DNA of 64,000 bases from Thermoplasmatota archaeon (GTDB lineage: Archaea; Thermoplasmatota; Thermoplasmata; Thermoplasmatales; Thermoplasmataceae): contig JAMCUL010000020.1 of assembly GCA_023381355.1 (NCBI GenBank), forward strand, positions 1 to 64,000. Direction: 5' to 3'. A program made the translations under genes and the position numbers. The notes beneath the pieces are model-generated. The model was not told the DNA's origin. It saw nothing but the letters and a program-made list of their open reading frames with translations, and made no database searches. Within the stretch, counting starts at the first letter, position 1; each line of letters begins with the position of its first letter. This document shows positions 24,036-33,761 of this stretch, piece by piece.

Positions 24036-25914
24036 GGATCAGCATTAAGAGAGCAACCCCTATAATAAGGAACACAAAATAATATTCCACAATTCCGTTC
24101 TGGATCCTCCTCAGAACCGATCCAAATCCCATTGCACCTGCACCGGTTGCCTCAACATCCCTCGAGAAGCCGGATTCTATCCTCGCAATGCCGGAGGACA
24201 GCGGGAGGATAGTCCTTTCTGCTATGATCCTGGTAAAGAGATAATCCAGATAGTATTTAGCCTTCAGCAGCCTGTAAACCCTGCTTCTGGATAGGTCCAT
24301 GTTCTTCCATATACCTGTCCCATATACGACGGCAATTGCGAGTATCCCGATGACAACCATGGTAAGAGGGGTAAACTCCACCATAAAGGGCACAGACACG
24401 TGGATGGTTGAGGGATCAATGAAATCGTAGAACCTGTACTGGATTATTCCGAGCGTGAGAGAGAAGAAGGCCAGCACCATCAGCGGTATGAGTGCAATCA
24501 TTGGGGGATCCTTTGCCTCCTCAGCAAGCTTCGATCTCGGTTTACCAAGAGCAACGAGATAGAACATCCTGAATGTATAGAGGGATGTCATGAGCGCGCC
24601 TATGACGAGAAACACCCATGGGAGGATGGAATAAATGTTCCCGCCACTTCGGATATAATAGAGATAGGCAGCATCAATTATGGTATCCTTTGAGAAGTAT
24701 GCCGCAGTCGGGGGAATTGCTGCAAGCGTTATTGAGCCTATGAACATGAGGGTGACTGTAACAGGCATCCTCCTCCACAGTCCCCCCATCCTCCTCACGT
24801 CCCTCAGTTCCATCAGGGCAATGAGTATTGCGCCTGCCGTCATGAACAGGAGAGCCTTGAAGACTGCGTGAACAACGAGATGATAGATTGAGAAGCCTAT
24901 AACACTTGTTCCAATAACAGTTACCATTCCAAGAGAGGCCATCATGTAGCCGATCTGCGAAATGGTGGAATATGCAAGTATCCTCTTGAGATCATTCATC
25001 ACGATGCCCATTGTACCTGCAAACATTGCGGTGAACGCACCTATGAACAGTACTGCATCTGGGGCAACATATGTTGCATTTTCATAGAGGGGGAGAACTC
25101 TCGCTATGAGATAAACGCCTGCGGTTACCATTGTTGCAGCATGAATGAGCGCCGAAACTGTCGTTGGTCCTTCCATTGCGTCAGGTATCCACACATGAAG
25201 TGGGAACTGGGCAGATTTTCCAGCTGCTCCCCCAAGAAACAGGAGGCCTATTATGGTGAGGTTCTGGGCACCAACTTCCTTTGCAATAAGCGGTGCGTTG
25301 TTTATAAGATATGGAATGCTGAGAGGTGATGCAACATTTCTCACAGTAAGAAGCGAATACAGGATGGCCAGACCCACAATGAAAAGGAGGTCTCCCACCC
25401 TTGTAACGATGAATGCCTTCTTGGCTGCAGATGCTGCATTTGGCTTGAAGAACCAGAATCCTATAAGCAGGTAGGAACACAATCCCACAAGCTCCCAGAA
25501 GAGGAAGAACTCAAGAAGGTTGGAAGAAAGTATCAACCCGAGCATTCCACCTGTGAACAACGCAGTTTCGCCAAAGTAAGTATTCTGCCTCGGATCATCC
25601 TTCATGTAGTATATTGCAAAAAGATGAATCATCAGAGACACGAATGAGACCATCAGGGCCATTACTATTGCAAGATGATCGATATATATGCCTGCGTCAA
25701 TGTTTCCAAACCAGTTATATGTCTGGTATACTGGCACATCAGTGAGTCTAAGGCCAATATAAACAATAATGGCGAGGATCAGGGAAATCGTGATTGATAT
25801 GGATGCGATCACCCCTCCAAGTACCTTTGTCTTCCTTCCTGCAATTGCCGCTATTGGAGCGAAAATTATTGGAGTAAGAAATATAAACCACGCATAGTCA
25901 AACAACATTACCAC
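24013..25914 (-). CDS. nuoL: NADH dehydrogenase-like complex subunit L
   Basis: 633 residues with roughly 16 helices, including the C-terminal lateral helix typical of NuoL (long stretch before the final VEYYFVFLIIGVALLMLILE). Family motifs are ALFTGGMLGLILSSNLLEFF, FWELVGLCSYLLIGFW (conserved Glu), GKSAQFPLHVWIPDAMEGPT (conserved Lys) and NDLKRILAYSTISQIGYMMA. It is the distal proton pump of the membrane arm. The start overlaps nuoK by 7 bases. Confidence 0.94.
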   Translation of the reverse strand: MVMLFDYAWFIFLTPIIFAPIAAIAGRKTKVLGGVIASISITISLILAIIVYIGLRLTDVPVYQTYNWFGNIDAGIYIDHLAIVMALMVSFVSLMIHLFAIYYMKDDPRQNTYFGETALFTGGMLGLILSSNLLEFFLFWELVGLCSYLLIGFWFFKPNAASAAKKAFIVTRVGDLLFIVGLAILYSLLTVRNVASPLSIPYLINNAPLIAKEVGAQNLTIIGLLFLGGAAGKSAQFPLHVWIPDAMEGPTTVSALIHAATMVTAGVYLIARVLPLYENATYVAPDAVLFIGAFTAMFAGTMGIVMNDLKRILAYSTISQIGYMMASLGMVTVIGTSVIGFSIYHLVVHAVFKALLFMTAGAILIALMELRDVRRMGGLWRRMPVTVTLMFIGSITLAAIPPTAAYFSKDTIIDAAYLYYIRSGGNIYSILPWVFLVIGALMTSLYTFRMFYLVALGKPRSKLAEEAKDPPMIALIPLMVLAFFSLTLGIIQYRFYDFIDPSTIHVSVPFMVEFTPLTMVVIGILAIAVVYGTGIWKNMDLSRSRVYRLLKAKYYLDYLFTRIIAERTILPLSSGIARIESGFSRDVEATGAGAMGFGSVLRRIQNGIVEYYFVFLIIGVALLMLILEIVGGI

Positions 25915-26207
25915 CTGATCTCCTGTAAGAGGGAAATATCAATTTTCCCGAACTTCCTGTATATTGAGACAAGCAAACTTATTCCCACGGCCGATTCTAC
26001 GGCAGCTATTGCTATCGTAAAAAGGGCCATCACAAGGGGTGAAAGATGACCTGCCCCCATTCCGGCAGAAACAAGGCTGAAAATTGCAGCATTGAGCATG
26101 ACCTCAACTGATATGAGCATCTTGATTCCAAGTTTGGAGGTCATCACGCCATATAGGCCAATACTGAAGATAGCAAGCGCAAAAAGCTGTATGATACTCT
26201 GATCCAT
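25908..26207 (-). CDS. nuoK: NADH dehydrogenase-like complex subunit K
   Basis: 99 residues and three membrane helices. The conserved NuoK glutamates are in MLISVEVMLNAAIF and in FTIAIAAVESAVGISLLVSI, both on the proton path. Normal length for the family. Its start base coincides with the stop of the second nuoJ part. Confidence 0.92.
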   Translation of the reverse strand: MDQSIIQLFALAIFSIGLYGVMTSKLGIKMLISVEVMLNAAIFSLVSAGMGAGHLSPLVMALFTIAIAAVESAVGISLLVSIYRKFGKIDISLLQEIRW

Positions 26208-26425
26208 TATTCTTCATCCTCCGCTGTATGAAACATGCCGATTATACCGGCAACAAGCACAACTGAAAGCAGTTCAAACGGGATTATGTACGTTGAGAAG
26301 AGCAGTGCTGAAATGCCGGAAATATTCTGCTGGAACGGCTCATATGATCCTGAAATTGTGGATGCAGAGAAGGCGAGTACGAGGAAGAACATTATTGCTG
26401 CAACAAGAGCGGACGCCTTATTCAA
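26207..26425 (-). CDS. nuoJ: NuoJ C-terminal half encoded as a separate gene
   Basis: 72 residues with two membrane helices. The second (STYIIPFELLSVVLVAGIIG) is the last helix of NuoJ, with the conserved Glu/Leu pattern and an acidic end (FHTAEDEE). Bacterial NuoJ is a single 165-185 residue protein; here its two halves are adjacent genes whose ends overlap by 8 bases and which lie in different frames. Thermoplasmata genomes are known to show this arrangement in my recollection, so this is probably a working split gene and not a frameshift error. Confidence 0.8.
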   Translation of the reverse strand: MNKASALVAAIMFFLVLAFSASTISGSYEPFQQNISGISALLFSTYIIPFELLSVVLVAGIIGMFHTAEDEE

Positions 26426-26666
26426 ACTCCTTACCTCCAGTTATCATTACGGTGAAGATCATGAGTGCTGAGATGGCACCTACGTACACCAAAAGTTCTA
26501 TTGCCCCGATCAGTGTTGCCCCGAGATATATGAAATTGATGGACAGCACAAATAGAAAGAACATGAGGAAGACTATGCTCCTCAGAACGTCCTTCTGGGC
26601 GACTGACACAGCTGCCATTATAAGGAGAAGAATTCCGATGATTATCTCGATTACTGTGAAGATCAT
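26418..26666 (-). CDS. nuoJ: NuoJ N-terminal half encoded as a separate gene
   Basis: 82 residues with three helices. NuoJ features are the opening helix VIEIIIGILLLIMAAVSVAQ, the following KDVLRSIVFLMFFLFVLSIN and the pi-bulge helix region LVYVGAISALMIFTVMITGG, which carries the conserved Tyr-Val-Gly-Ala motif. It starts with 4 bases of overlap with nuoI and lies ahead of the C-terminal half. Confidence 0.82.
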   Translation of the reverse strand: MIFTVIEIIIGILLLIMAAVSVAQKDVLRSIVFLMFFLFVLSINFIYLGATLIGAIELLVYVGAISALMIFTVMITGGKEFE

Positions 26667-27103
26667 CTCCTCACCTCGTCCTCATTCTTTTCCAGTTCTG
26701 TCGGGCTGTAGAAGAATGAGTTCTTTGTTCGTGAGGTCTCGAACACATCCTTTAGATAGATGGCATCAGTCGGGCATATTTCCTCACAGTTCCTGCAAAC
26801 CGTACAGGTTCCGAAATTTACTGCCGGGTATATTTTCCTCTTGTTCCGCGGATTTTCCTTGTCCAGGCTGACCATCGTGATTGTGAGATTTGGGCATACC
26901 TGTTCACACAGTGTGCATCCAACACAGTCATCAGTGCTCAGGTAGATCCTGAACCTGAACCTGTCTCCCTGGTTTTCCTTTTCTTCCGGATACTGCACAG
27001 TGACAGGTTTCTTGAAGAGATGCTTGAATACGGTGTACATCCCGCCTATGGAACCAATTATTGGTATTCTCCTTGGTTCTTCTACTTCTTTTACTTCTAT
27101 CAT
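26663..27103 (-). CDS. nuoI: NADH dehydrogenase-like complex subunit I (two 4Fe-4S clusters)
   Basis: 146 residues, a ferredoxin-like subunit that carries electrons toward NuoB. Two cluster motifs are complete: CVGCTLCEQVCP (with the later Cys) and CTVCRNCEEICP. The N-terminus has a short amphipathic stretch (MYTVFKHLFKKPVTVQYPEE) that binds the membrane arm. Start overlaps the nuoH stop by 4 bases. Confidence 0.94.
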   Translation of the reverse strand: MIEVKEVEEPRRIPIIGSIGGMYTVFKHLFKKPVTVQYPEEKENQGDRFRFRIYLSTDDCVGCTLCEQVCPNLTITMVSLDKENPRNKRKIYPAVNFGTCTVCRNCEEICPTDAIYLKDVFETSRTKNSFFYSPTELEKNEDEVRR

Positions 27104-28143
27104 GATATTCCCCCCAGTACTAAAAATCCAGTCAGTATAAGATTAATGAATGAAATTGGAAGAAGATACTTCCATCCGAATGTAACAAACTTGTCTATCC
27201 GCACCCTTGGCATTGAAAGCCATATTGTCAGAGAAATAACCACAATAACCATGGTCTTTATAAGAAGCCATATAAAGCCGAGATCGTCAACGAATGGCCC
27301 GTTATACCCACCAAGATACATTGTGCTGAGTATCATGGAGCCAAGGAATATAGTGCCAAAGAGCCCGAGGTAGAACATTCCGAATCTCAGCCCGCTATAT
27401 TCTGTCGTGTTTCCTGTCACAAGCTCGCTATCGCTTTCACCCATGTCAAATGGTGAATAGGAAGCCCTTGCAGCCATGGAAATCAGGAAAACAAAAAATC
27501 CCAGTGGCTCAAGAATTGCAAACGGGATGTTCTGGGCCTGCACAATACCATTGAGATCAAGAGGTGATATCCCCTTTGTTGCTGAGGCCATCATTACTAT
27601 TGCGAGTACTGAGAGCATCATGGGCACCTCAAATGAAATATCCTTTGCAACTCCCCTGAGTGAGCCAAGGACTGCATACTTATTGTTGGATACTATTCCT
27701 GAAAGCAGTTCACCTATGGGCATTATGGCTATAAGGGCAAACATGATCACAAGGCTTACATCTGAGTGCGTAACTGTCAGGGTTCCCAGCCATGCAAGGG
27801 GACCATATGGTATGAACACAAAGCCCATGATCAGTGCAATGAAGATAATCAGGGGGGCAACCTTGTACGGTAGATCGTCTCTTCCCTGCGGCATGATTGA
27901 CTCCTTCTGGATCAGCTTCAACCCATCTGCCATTACCTGAAGTACTCCATACTTTCCAACCCTGTTTGGGCCAATCCTCATCTGTACCCTTGCCATGTAT
28001 TTCCTGAAGAAATAAACCATCCCTGCAACAACTACAACTGCAAATATTAGAACGATAAGTGTCTCGATTATATACGCCAGAATATATGCAGGATAATGGC
28101 CCAGGAAGCCGAGTATAAGGGCTATCCTCGTGAGCAGATTCAT
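27100..28143 (-). CDS. nuoH: NADH dehydrogenase-like complex subunit H
   Basis: 347 residues with eight membrane helices. Conserved blocks around the quinone chamber are RVQMRIGPNRVGKYGVLQV, ADGLKLIQKE, SFEVPMMLSVLAIVMMAS, SPFDMGESDSELVTGNTTEY and the last loop with RVRIDKFVTFGWKYLLP. It joins the peripheral and membrane arms and lines the quinone site. Start overlaps nuoD by 4 bases. Confidence 0.94.
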   Translation of the reverse strand: MNLLTRIALILGFLGHYPAYILAYIIETLIVLIFAVVVVAGMVYFFRKYMARVQMRIGPNRVGKYGVLQVMADGLKLIQKESIMPQGRDDLPYKVAPLIIFIALIMGFVFIPYGPLAWLGTLTVTHSDVSLVIMFALIAIMPIGELLSGIVSNNKYAVLGSLRGVAKDISFEVPMMLSVLAIVMMASATKGISPLDLNGIVQAQNIPFAILEPLGFFVFLISMAARASYSPFDMGESDSELVTGNTTEYSGLRFGMFYLGLFGTIFLGSMILSTMYLGGYNGPFVDDLGFIWLLIKTMVIVVISLTIWLSMPRVRIDKFVTFGWKYLLPISFINLILTGFLVLGGIS

Positions 28144-29267
28144 CTGTCCACCTCACCGAAAACAAGATCGATCGATCCTGAAATTGCAACCATATCTGCA
28201 ATAAGGACATCCTTCGAGAGGTATGGGAGCACGGAGAGATTCTTGAAAGCAGGGCTTCTAACATGAACCCTGTACGGCTTGACACTGCCATCTCCAACCA
28301 TGTAGACTCCAAATTCACCCTTCGTGGATTCTGTTCTTGCATACACGTCACCTTCACCCCTCAACCTGATCATGAGGGATTTCTTGGCTTTTGGATTGAA
28401 GAATGGGCCATCTGGAAGTTTGTCAAGTGCCTGTTTTACTATCTTTACCGACTGGCGCATCTCCTCAAATCTCACTATGAATCTTGCAAGCACATCCTTC
28501 TTCTTTGAAATTGGAACTGTAAAATTTACCCTGTCATAAACGAGGTAAGGTTCATCCTTTCTCACATCGTAGGGAATCCCGGATGCCCTCAGCATCGGGC
28601 CTGTTACCCCGTAAGAAAGGGCGATTTCCGGCTCAAGGATGCCTATATCCTTTGTTCTTGAAATGAAAATATCGTTCTTGATGAAGAGATTGTAAACCTC
28701 CTCAAGCTTCTTTGGGAATTCATCAAGGAATTCCCTTATCCTGAAAATTATCTTGTCGTTGAAGTCCTGATACACGCCACCAATGCTCATGTAGTTTGTT
28801 TCCTGCCTTGATCCACATATCTCCGTGAAGAGATTCAGGATTTTTTCCCTCTCCTCAAATACATAGAAGAATGGAGTCAGCATCCCAAGGTCAAGACCGA
28901 ATGCACCTGCCCATACAAGGTGGGATGCGATCCTGTTGAGTTCTGCCATTATGACCCTTATCCACTTAACCCGCTCAGGTGGCTCTATGTTGAGGAGTTT
29001 TTCAGCTGCTTCGAGATAGCCAACCTCCATGTTCATGGCTCCAACATAATCCATCCTGTCAAAATATATCAGCGCATCGCAGTAGAAATCAAGCTCACAG
29101 ATTTTTTCAGCATTCCTGTGAAGGTATCCTATTATGGGTTCTACCTTCTTCACCGTTTCTCCATCCAGGGTAAGCCTGAGTCGAAGCACGCCGTGGGTTG
29201 ATGGATGCTGTGGTCCCATGTTCAGCTCTATATACCTGCTCTTCTCATCGTATTCCATCATTACCAC
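28140..29267 (-). CDS. nuoD: NADH dehydrogenase-like complex subunit D
   Basis: 375 residues, the 49-kDa type subunit derived from NiFe-hydrogenase large subunit. It opens with NMGPQHPSTHGVLRLRLTLD, the quinone-site His region, and continues with IGYLHRNAEKICE, YFDRMDYVGAMNMEVGYLEA, YGVTGPMLRASGIPYDVRKD and the late TESTKGEFGVYMVGDGS. The NiFe-site cysteines are absent, as in true NuoD. Start overlaps nuoC by 7 bases. Confidence 0.94.
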   Translation of the reverse strand: MVMMEYDEKSRYIELNMGPQHPSTHGVLRLRLTLDGETVKKVEPIIGYLHRNAEKICELDFYCDALIYFDRMDYVGAMNMEVGYLEAAEKLLNIEPPERVKWIRVIMAELNRIASHLVWAGAFGLDLGMLTPFFYVFEEREKILNLFTEICGSRQETNYMSIGGVYQDFNDKIIFRIREFLDEFPKKLEEVYNLFIKNDIFISRTKDIGILEPEIALSYGVTGPMLRASGIPYDVRKDEPYLVYDRVNFTVPISKKKDVLARFIVRFEEMRQSVKIVKQALDKLPDGPFFNPKAKKSLMIRLRGEGDVYARTESTKGEFGVYMVGDGSVKPYRVHVRSPAFKNLSVLPYLSKDVLIADMVAISGSIDLVFGEVDR

Positions 29268-29731
29268 CCATCCCCTGGATCGAAGCTGACATAGTCATTA
29301 CCCTCCTCATCCATGTTGACAAACTGGACCTTGCTCATATCGTAGTCCTTCCTCAACGGATATCCATTCCATCCTTCAGGAAGCAGGATCCTCTTCAGGT
29401 CTGGATGGCCATCGAAGATGACACCCATCATGTCATACTGCTCTCTTTCATCCCAGTTGGCACTTTCCCACAATGGCGTAACACTGGGTATGTGCGTATC
29501 CTTTGTTTCAGTCTTTACAACAATAATCGAAAAGTTGTCAGAAGATTTTTCAAGATGATAGATCAACTCTATCCTGTCCCTGAAATCAACTGAAGAGATC
29601 AGGGTGAGATGATCATAGCCCTGATCCTTAAGATCCTTCATCAGTTCCAGAAGGTGATCCCTGCCGATCCTGAACACCTTCCTCCCGTCCTTTCCTGTCT
29701 CTTCCTTTATTTCATAGGTCAATCTGATCAC
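29261..29731 (-). CDS. nuoC: NADH dehydrogenase-like complex subunit C
   Basis: 156 residues with the 30-kDa subunit pattern: [20 protein letters not shown] in the N-terminal half and the signature [20 protein letters not shown] with [20 protein letters not shown] in the C-terminal half. It packs against NuoD and NuoB. Start overlaps the nuoB stop by 4 bases. Confidence 0.93.
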   Translation of the reverse strand: MIRLTYEIKEETGKDGRKVFRIGRDHLLELMKDLKDQGYDHLTLISSVDFRDRIELIYHLEKSSDNFSIIVVKTETKDTHIPSVTPLWESANWDEREQYDMMGVIFDGHPDLKRILLPEGWNGYPLRKDYDMSKVQFVNMDEEGNDYVSFDPGDGW

Positions 29732-30201
29732 CTGTCCGCTTCATTTCTTATCTTTTTCTGTAGCAATATTATCCCGTTTGTGAGGGCCTCCGGAGTTGGC
29801 GGGCAGCCCGGAACATAAACATCGACGGGAACAACCCTGTCAACGCCGAGCACAACTGAATATCCCTGATTATATGGTCCTCCCTGGATAACACATACAC
29901 CCATCGCTATCACGTATTTCGGGTATGGCATCTCATCATAAAGTCTCCTGAGCCTCGGGGCCATCTTCTTGGTTACTGTTCCTGAGACTATCATGAGATC
30001 GGACTGCCTTGGAGAATTCCTGAATACCTCGCTTCCAAACCTTGAAACGTCAAGTCTGGATGCCTGGACTGCCATCATTTCAATTGCGCAGCAGGCAAGA
30101 CCGAACGTGAGTGGCCATATGGAGTTGCTCCTGCTCCATTCCATCGCCTTCTCCAGAGTCGTGGTTATGAACCCTGCATCACCAGTCTTCATTTCAGCCA
30201 C
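29728..30201 (-). CDS. nuoB: NADH dehydrogenase-like complex subunit B (cluster N2)
   Basis: 157 residues. The cysteine ligands of the terminal 4Fe-4S cluster N2 are visible as the CC pair in [15 protein letters not shown], the single Cys in [16 protein letters not shown], and the one in [13 protein letters not shown]. It passes electrons to quinone. The start overlaps nuoA by 13 bases. Confidence 0.95.
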   Translation of the reverse strand: MAEMKTGDAGFITTTLEKAMEWSRSNSIWPLTFGLACCAIEMMAVQASRLDVSRFGSEVFRNSPRQSDLMIVSGTVTKKMAPRLRRLYDEMPYPKYVIAMGVCVIQGGPYNQGYSVVLGVDRVVPVDVYVPGCPPTPEALTNGIILLQKKIRNEADR

Positions 30202-30629
30202 CTCATGTATCCCTTCCTGAATGCGTATAATACTGCAACCAGTGGCATCAGGATGAAGATAATTGTTTCCATGAAGTCATAGAAACCGAGAGCCTTGAAG
30301 TCAAAAGCCCATGGCAGGAGAAGGGCCATATCCACGTCAAAGAGGACAAAGAGCAGGACTATGACATAGTACTGGACCCGGACAAAGTTATTGTACGAAC
30401 CTCTTGCTACCTCTCCCGACTCGTATGGAGCTGTGTATGAAGAACCCTTTACAGGGGAAGATTCCTTTGCAAAATCCATGAGGATATCAGAAGGCTTCAG
30501 TGATATTTTATTCCTGTCAGATTTTGTTCTTGCCTGACTCAGTGCAGGTAGGATAGTAAATACTAAATACATAGCAAGGACCAGCAAAACAAGCGTGATA
30601 ATTGCTGGTATGTATCCATATAATAACAT
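30189..30629 (-). CDS. nuoA: NADH dehydrogenase-like complex subunit A
   Basis: 146 residues and three membrane helices. The family loop is seen in the middle ([20 protein letters not shown] in place of the usual FDPFG motif region) with [20 protein letters not shown]-like helix residues just after it. First nuo gene; the 44 bases before it after gatE hold a TATA-like ACTTAAATATTTT (about 30655-30643), so a promoter of its own is likely although it follows gatE closely. No nuoE, nuoF or nuoG is present, so the electron donor is not NADH through NuoF; ferredoxin or another carrier is more likely. Confidence 0.88.
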   Translation of the reverse strand: MLLYGYIPAIITLVLLVLAMYLVFTILPALSQARTKSDRNKISLKPSDILMDFAKESSPVKGSSYTAPYESGEVARGSYNNFVRVQYYVIVLLFVLFDVDMALLLPWAFDFKALGFYDFMETIIFILMPLVAVLYAFRKGYMRWLK

Positions 30630-30672
30630 GGATTGGGTATTTGTGGAAAATATTTAAGTGTTGTTTAGACAG

Positions 30673-32475
30673 CTATTTTCGGCTTAGTTTTTCAATTGCC
30701 CTTGCAATCAATGAATTGTCAACGGGTCTCTTGGTTATTTCAACCATTTTCCGGGAAATCGCAGAAATATTCTTCTTGTCGTTGATACTGTCCAGGAGAT
30801 CGGTAATTTCGGATTCACTCAGTGGTTCCAGAAAATTGCCGGATTCGATATCGGATGGTGACATGCCTTCAGATAACAGATCTATGGCTCTCTCCACGGA
30901 ATATCTTCCATAACTCCTCGAGAGGCAGAAATCAATCAGCTCTTCCACATGTTCCATGGGTATCCTGATCTCTCTTTTCCTCTCTATCTCGGGTATCTTC
31001 TGCACCAGAATCCTGCATATCATCTTTGGATCACCCCTTGCTGCCATCTTTTTGAAGATCCCAAGTGAGCCGTTCCATATGAGCGTCGAGGCGTCCTGCC
31101 CGGAAATGCCATATTCTGATGATATCTGGCTTACCAGTTCGTCAAGTGGTATGGGAACATCTTTTCTTGCTTCTTCGATCATTTCGGGTGTCACTTCTAT
31201 GACCCGTATATCGGTCTCCGGATACATCCGGCTGGATCCTGAAAGCGGCCTCATGAACCTTGTGGTGTTGTCTTCCATTGCAGCCCTTGTTTCAGAAAAG
31301 TCTCCTGACAGTATCTTCTCTATTCTCCTGTTTATTACATCCTGGGCTTTCTCTAAGTTTTCCTGTTCCTCCAGGAGTACGAGAAACGAGTCATGTTCTC
31401 CCAGGTCAAGGAATTCTATTATTCTTTCCTTCTCCTCCCTGGTAATCCCATATGCCGGGAGCTCATCATAATGGAGGATGCCGTTTATTCCAATCTGTTT
31501 CAGGGCATCTGCAATCTCCCTGCCTATTCTGAATTCACCGCTCTTGAGGAGGCCCCTTCCATTCCGCAGCCTTGAAAGTAGTATGTCCTTCCCATTTTCC
31601 ACAGCCTTGATGATCATCCTGGAATTTGTGCCATTCAGTATTGCATTATTTACCACGAATGAGACATTTTCCGGGCCGCCGCGGGATTTCCATATATTTA
31701 CTGCTTCTTCAAGATTTTTCTGCCTGCTGACCTCATTTTCAAGGATGGCGCTTATAGCAGTTAACTTGGATACTCCCTTTATCTCCACTCTCCCGTGGCC
31801 CATTGAGAAGTTGACATCCTGCCTTATGCTGTCGGCTCCCTTCCTGAGGAGACCTGTCACCAGAAGCCTCTCGCCTATCTCCCTTGCTATTTCAATCGCT
31901 CCTTCTGCATCCTTCAGATCGGGCTCCGTGGATATTTCAATCAGAGGGAGTCCGAGACGATCCAGTGAATATGTGATCCTGTTCCCGTTTTCCTCAATCT
32001 TCCTGCATGCATCTTCCTCGAGGCATATTGTTGAGATTTTTGACCTGTATCTTCCCCTGGAAACCTCACCTCCCAGTGACACCAGTGATGTCCTCTGGAA
32101 ACCGCTTGTATTGGAACCATCTATAACCACCTTCCGCATCACCACTACTCTCTCCAGTATGTCAGAACTGAAAGAAATTGCAAGGCGGAGTGCGGTAGCC
32201 AGGGCAACCTCGTTTATCCTGTGTGGAGGTTCCTCGTCTGATTCCACCAGGCATGAATTAGTACTCACGAGATACCTGAACGTCTTGTTTCGTGATTCCT
32301 CATAAATTGTTGAAATGTCGGAACTTCCTGATTCTCCCGATGATGAGTGCAGGACCCTCGTGAATGATGCGCCTGCATCCTTTCCCTCGGACTCACAACT
32401 GCAGAAGAGCTTTCCCGCATTTACCTGGAGATGTACTTCAAGCCCGATCTTGCTGTTTTCAGGAAATTTTTCCAT
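30673..32475 (-). CDS. gatE: Glu-tRNA(Gln) amidotransferase subunit E
   Basis: 600 residues. GatE turns Glu-tRNA(Gln) into Gln-tRNA(Gln) together with GatD, the archaeal route to glutaminyl-tRNA. The GatB/E cradle opens with KIGLEVHLQVNAGKLFCSC and has GFQRTSLVSLGGEV, GLPLIEISTEPDLKDAEG, RKGADSIRQDVNFSMGHG, RVEIKGVSKLTAISAILENE and the inserted AspRS-like region with ETRAAMEDNTTRFMRPLSGS. The C-terminal YqeY-like helical tail ends in LIARAIEKLSRK. The ATG abuts the gatD stop (1 base apart), so the two form one unit. Confidence 0.95.
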   Translation of the reverse strand: MEKFPENSKIGLEVHLQVNAGKLFCSCESEGKDAGASFTRVLHSSSGESGSSDISTIYEESRNKTFRYLVSTNSCLVESDEEPPHRINEVALATALRLAISFSSDILERVVVMRKVVIDGSNTSGFQRTSLVSLGGEVSRGRYRSKISTICLEEDACRKIEENGNRITYSLDRLGLPLIEISTEPDLKDAEGAIEIAREIGERLLVTGLLRKGADSIRQDVNFSMGHGRVEIKGVSKLTAISAILENEVSRQKNLEEAVNIWKSRGGPENVSFVVNNAILNGTNSRMIIKAVENGKDILLSRLRNGRGLLKSGEFRIGREIADALKQIGINGILHYDELPAYGITREEKERIIEFLDLGEHDSFLVLLEEQENLEKAQDVINRRIEKILSGDFSETRAAMEDNTTRFMRPLSGSSRMYPETDIRVIEVTPEMIEEARKDVPIPLDELVSQISSEYGISGQDASTLIWNGSLGIFKKMAARGDPKMICRILVQKIPEIERKREIRIPMEHVEELIDFCLSRSYGRYSVERAIDLLSEGMSPSDIESGNFLEPLSESEITDLLDSINDKKNISAISRKMVEITKRPVDNSLIARAIEKLSRK

Positions 32476-33717
32476 CTAGAACACCCCAAGTTCTTCCCTT
32501 TCAACGATCTCTCCCCTCATATTTGACCTCATCCTCTTCTGCCATTCGAACTCCGGGTAATTTCCCATAACAACCATCATTTTTGCAAGTGCTGCCTCCG
32601 GGAGAAGATTTCCTGCCCACGTTACTCCTGCCCTGGAGAGCATCCTTCCTGTTGTATAAACATCCAGGTCGGTTGTTCCATAGATGCACTGCGTCGTCAT
32701 TATTGCAATCCTTCCTGAATCCGTATATTCCTTCAGAACGTCAATGAATTTTGTTGATATATGCCCGAGACCTGTACCCATGATCACGACTCCCATCTTC
32801 TTTTCAAGATAGCCGGATAAATCATCAATCTCTATGCCAGGATGGAAATAGAGTATCCCTGCTCTCTTTTCTATCCTGTCAAACATGGTTGTTTTCTCAG
32901 ACTTCTTTGAATAGTTTCCAGAAAGATTGACAAGCCCTTCCTGGAAGTATCCAACGGGGCTTTCCCCTATGGCCCTGAACGCATCCCTCCGAGAAGAATG
33001 CATTTTCCTTGTCCTCACACCACGCAGGAGTGAAATCCTCTCATCGGATATTGAGGAGTGCATTGAAATTCCAACTTCACCGAAATCCGTTGAGGCAAAA
33101 TTGATTGCTGCCTCCATGTTAAGATAAGAATCCGTGCTTGGCCGGTCAGAGCTCCTCTGGGATCCCACCATTATGACGGGAACAGACAGTTCCCTGAAGA
33201 GGAAGGAGAGTGCACTTGCAGTGTAGGTCATTGTATCTGTTCCATGTGATACGACGATCCCTTCAGATTTTCTCGATTCCTCAAGTATCTTCCTGGCAAG
33301 ATTCATCCACTGCTCCGGCTCCATGTTCTCACTGAGTATGTTGAGGAATGGAACATTACGGATATGGTATGATCTTTCCATATACCTGAACCTTGAAGTG
33401 ATCTCGGTAATATCAAGCGAGGGAAAAACGGCCCCGGTGGTGTAGTCAACCTTGCTTACAATCGTCCCTCCAGTACTTATTACGGATATGTTGATGCCCT
33501 CTCCTGATTCCTTCGGATATTCAGTTTCAACCTTCATTGACACCCTGCCTTTTTCTATTTTGGTAATTTTATCAGGAATGGCCATTATATTGTAACCGCT
33601 TTCAAGTTTGATACTCAGATACTGATCCCTCCTTCCCAGGACAGTTCCTTTAAGATTCCTTCCTTTTAGAGTGAAATGTATTACTGAACCGTCCGGAAGA
33701 TTATCATTTTCAGGCAT
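32476..33717 (-). CDS. gatD: Glu-tRNA(Gln) amidotransferase subunit D (asparaginase-type)
   Basis: 413 residues. The N-terminal GatD-specific beta domain (about 1-75) is followed by a type-I asparaginase fold: ISTGGTIVSKVDY with the nucleophilic Thr, VVSHGTDTMTYTASALSF with the second Thr-Asp pair, VMVGSQRSSDRPSTDSYLN, and the conserved Lys after it. It releases ammonia from glutamine or asparagine for GatE. The start ATG comes about 30 bases after a TATA-like AAATATCAAAATACC stretch; the DUF72 gene upstream ends 45 bases before, so it may be partly co-transcribed. Confidence 0.94.
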   Translation of the reverse strand: MPENDNLPDGSVIHFTLKGRNLKGTVLGRRDQYLSIKLESGYNIMAIPDKITKIEKGRVSMKVETEYPKESGEGINISVISTGGTIVSKVDYTTGAVFPSLDITEITSRFRYMERSYHIRNVPFLNILSENMEPEQWMNLARKILEESRKSEGIVVSHGTDTMTYTASALSFLFRELSVPVIMVGSQRSSDRPSTDSYLNMEAAINFASTDFGEVGISMHSSISDERISLLRGVRTRKMHSSRRDAFRAIGESPVGYFQEGLVNLSGNYSKKSEKTTMFDRIEKRAGILYFHPGIEIDDLSGYLEKKMGVVIMGTGLGHISTKFIDVLKEYTDSGRIAIMTTQCIYGTTDLDVYTTGRMLSRAGVTWAGNLLPEAALAKMMVVMGNYPEFEWQKRMRSNMRGEIVEREELGVF

Positions 33718-33761
33718 ACTCCATAATTAATTGTGGTATTTTGATATTTGCCACTGCATTA

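Noticed and set aside
26207-26666. nuoJ frameshift as a sequencing error
   Set aside because: Each half has its own start and the overlaps match the style of the rest of the operon, so a natural split is more likely; kept as a finding for checking.
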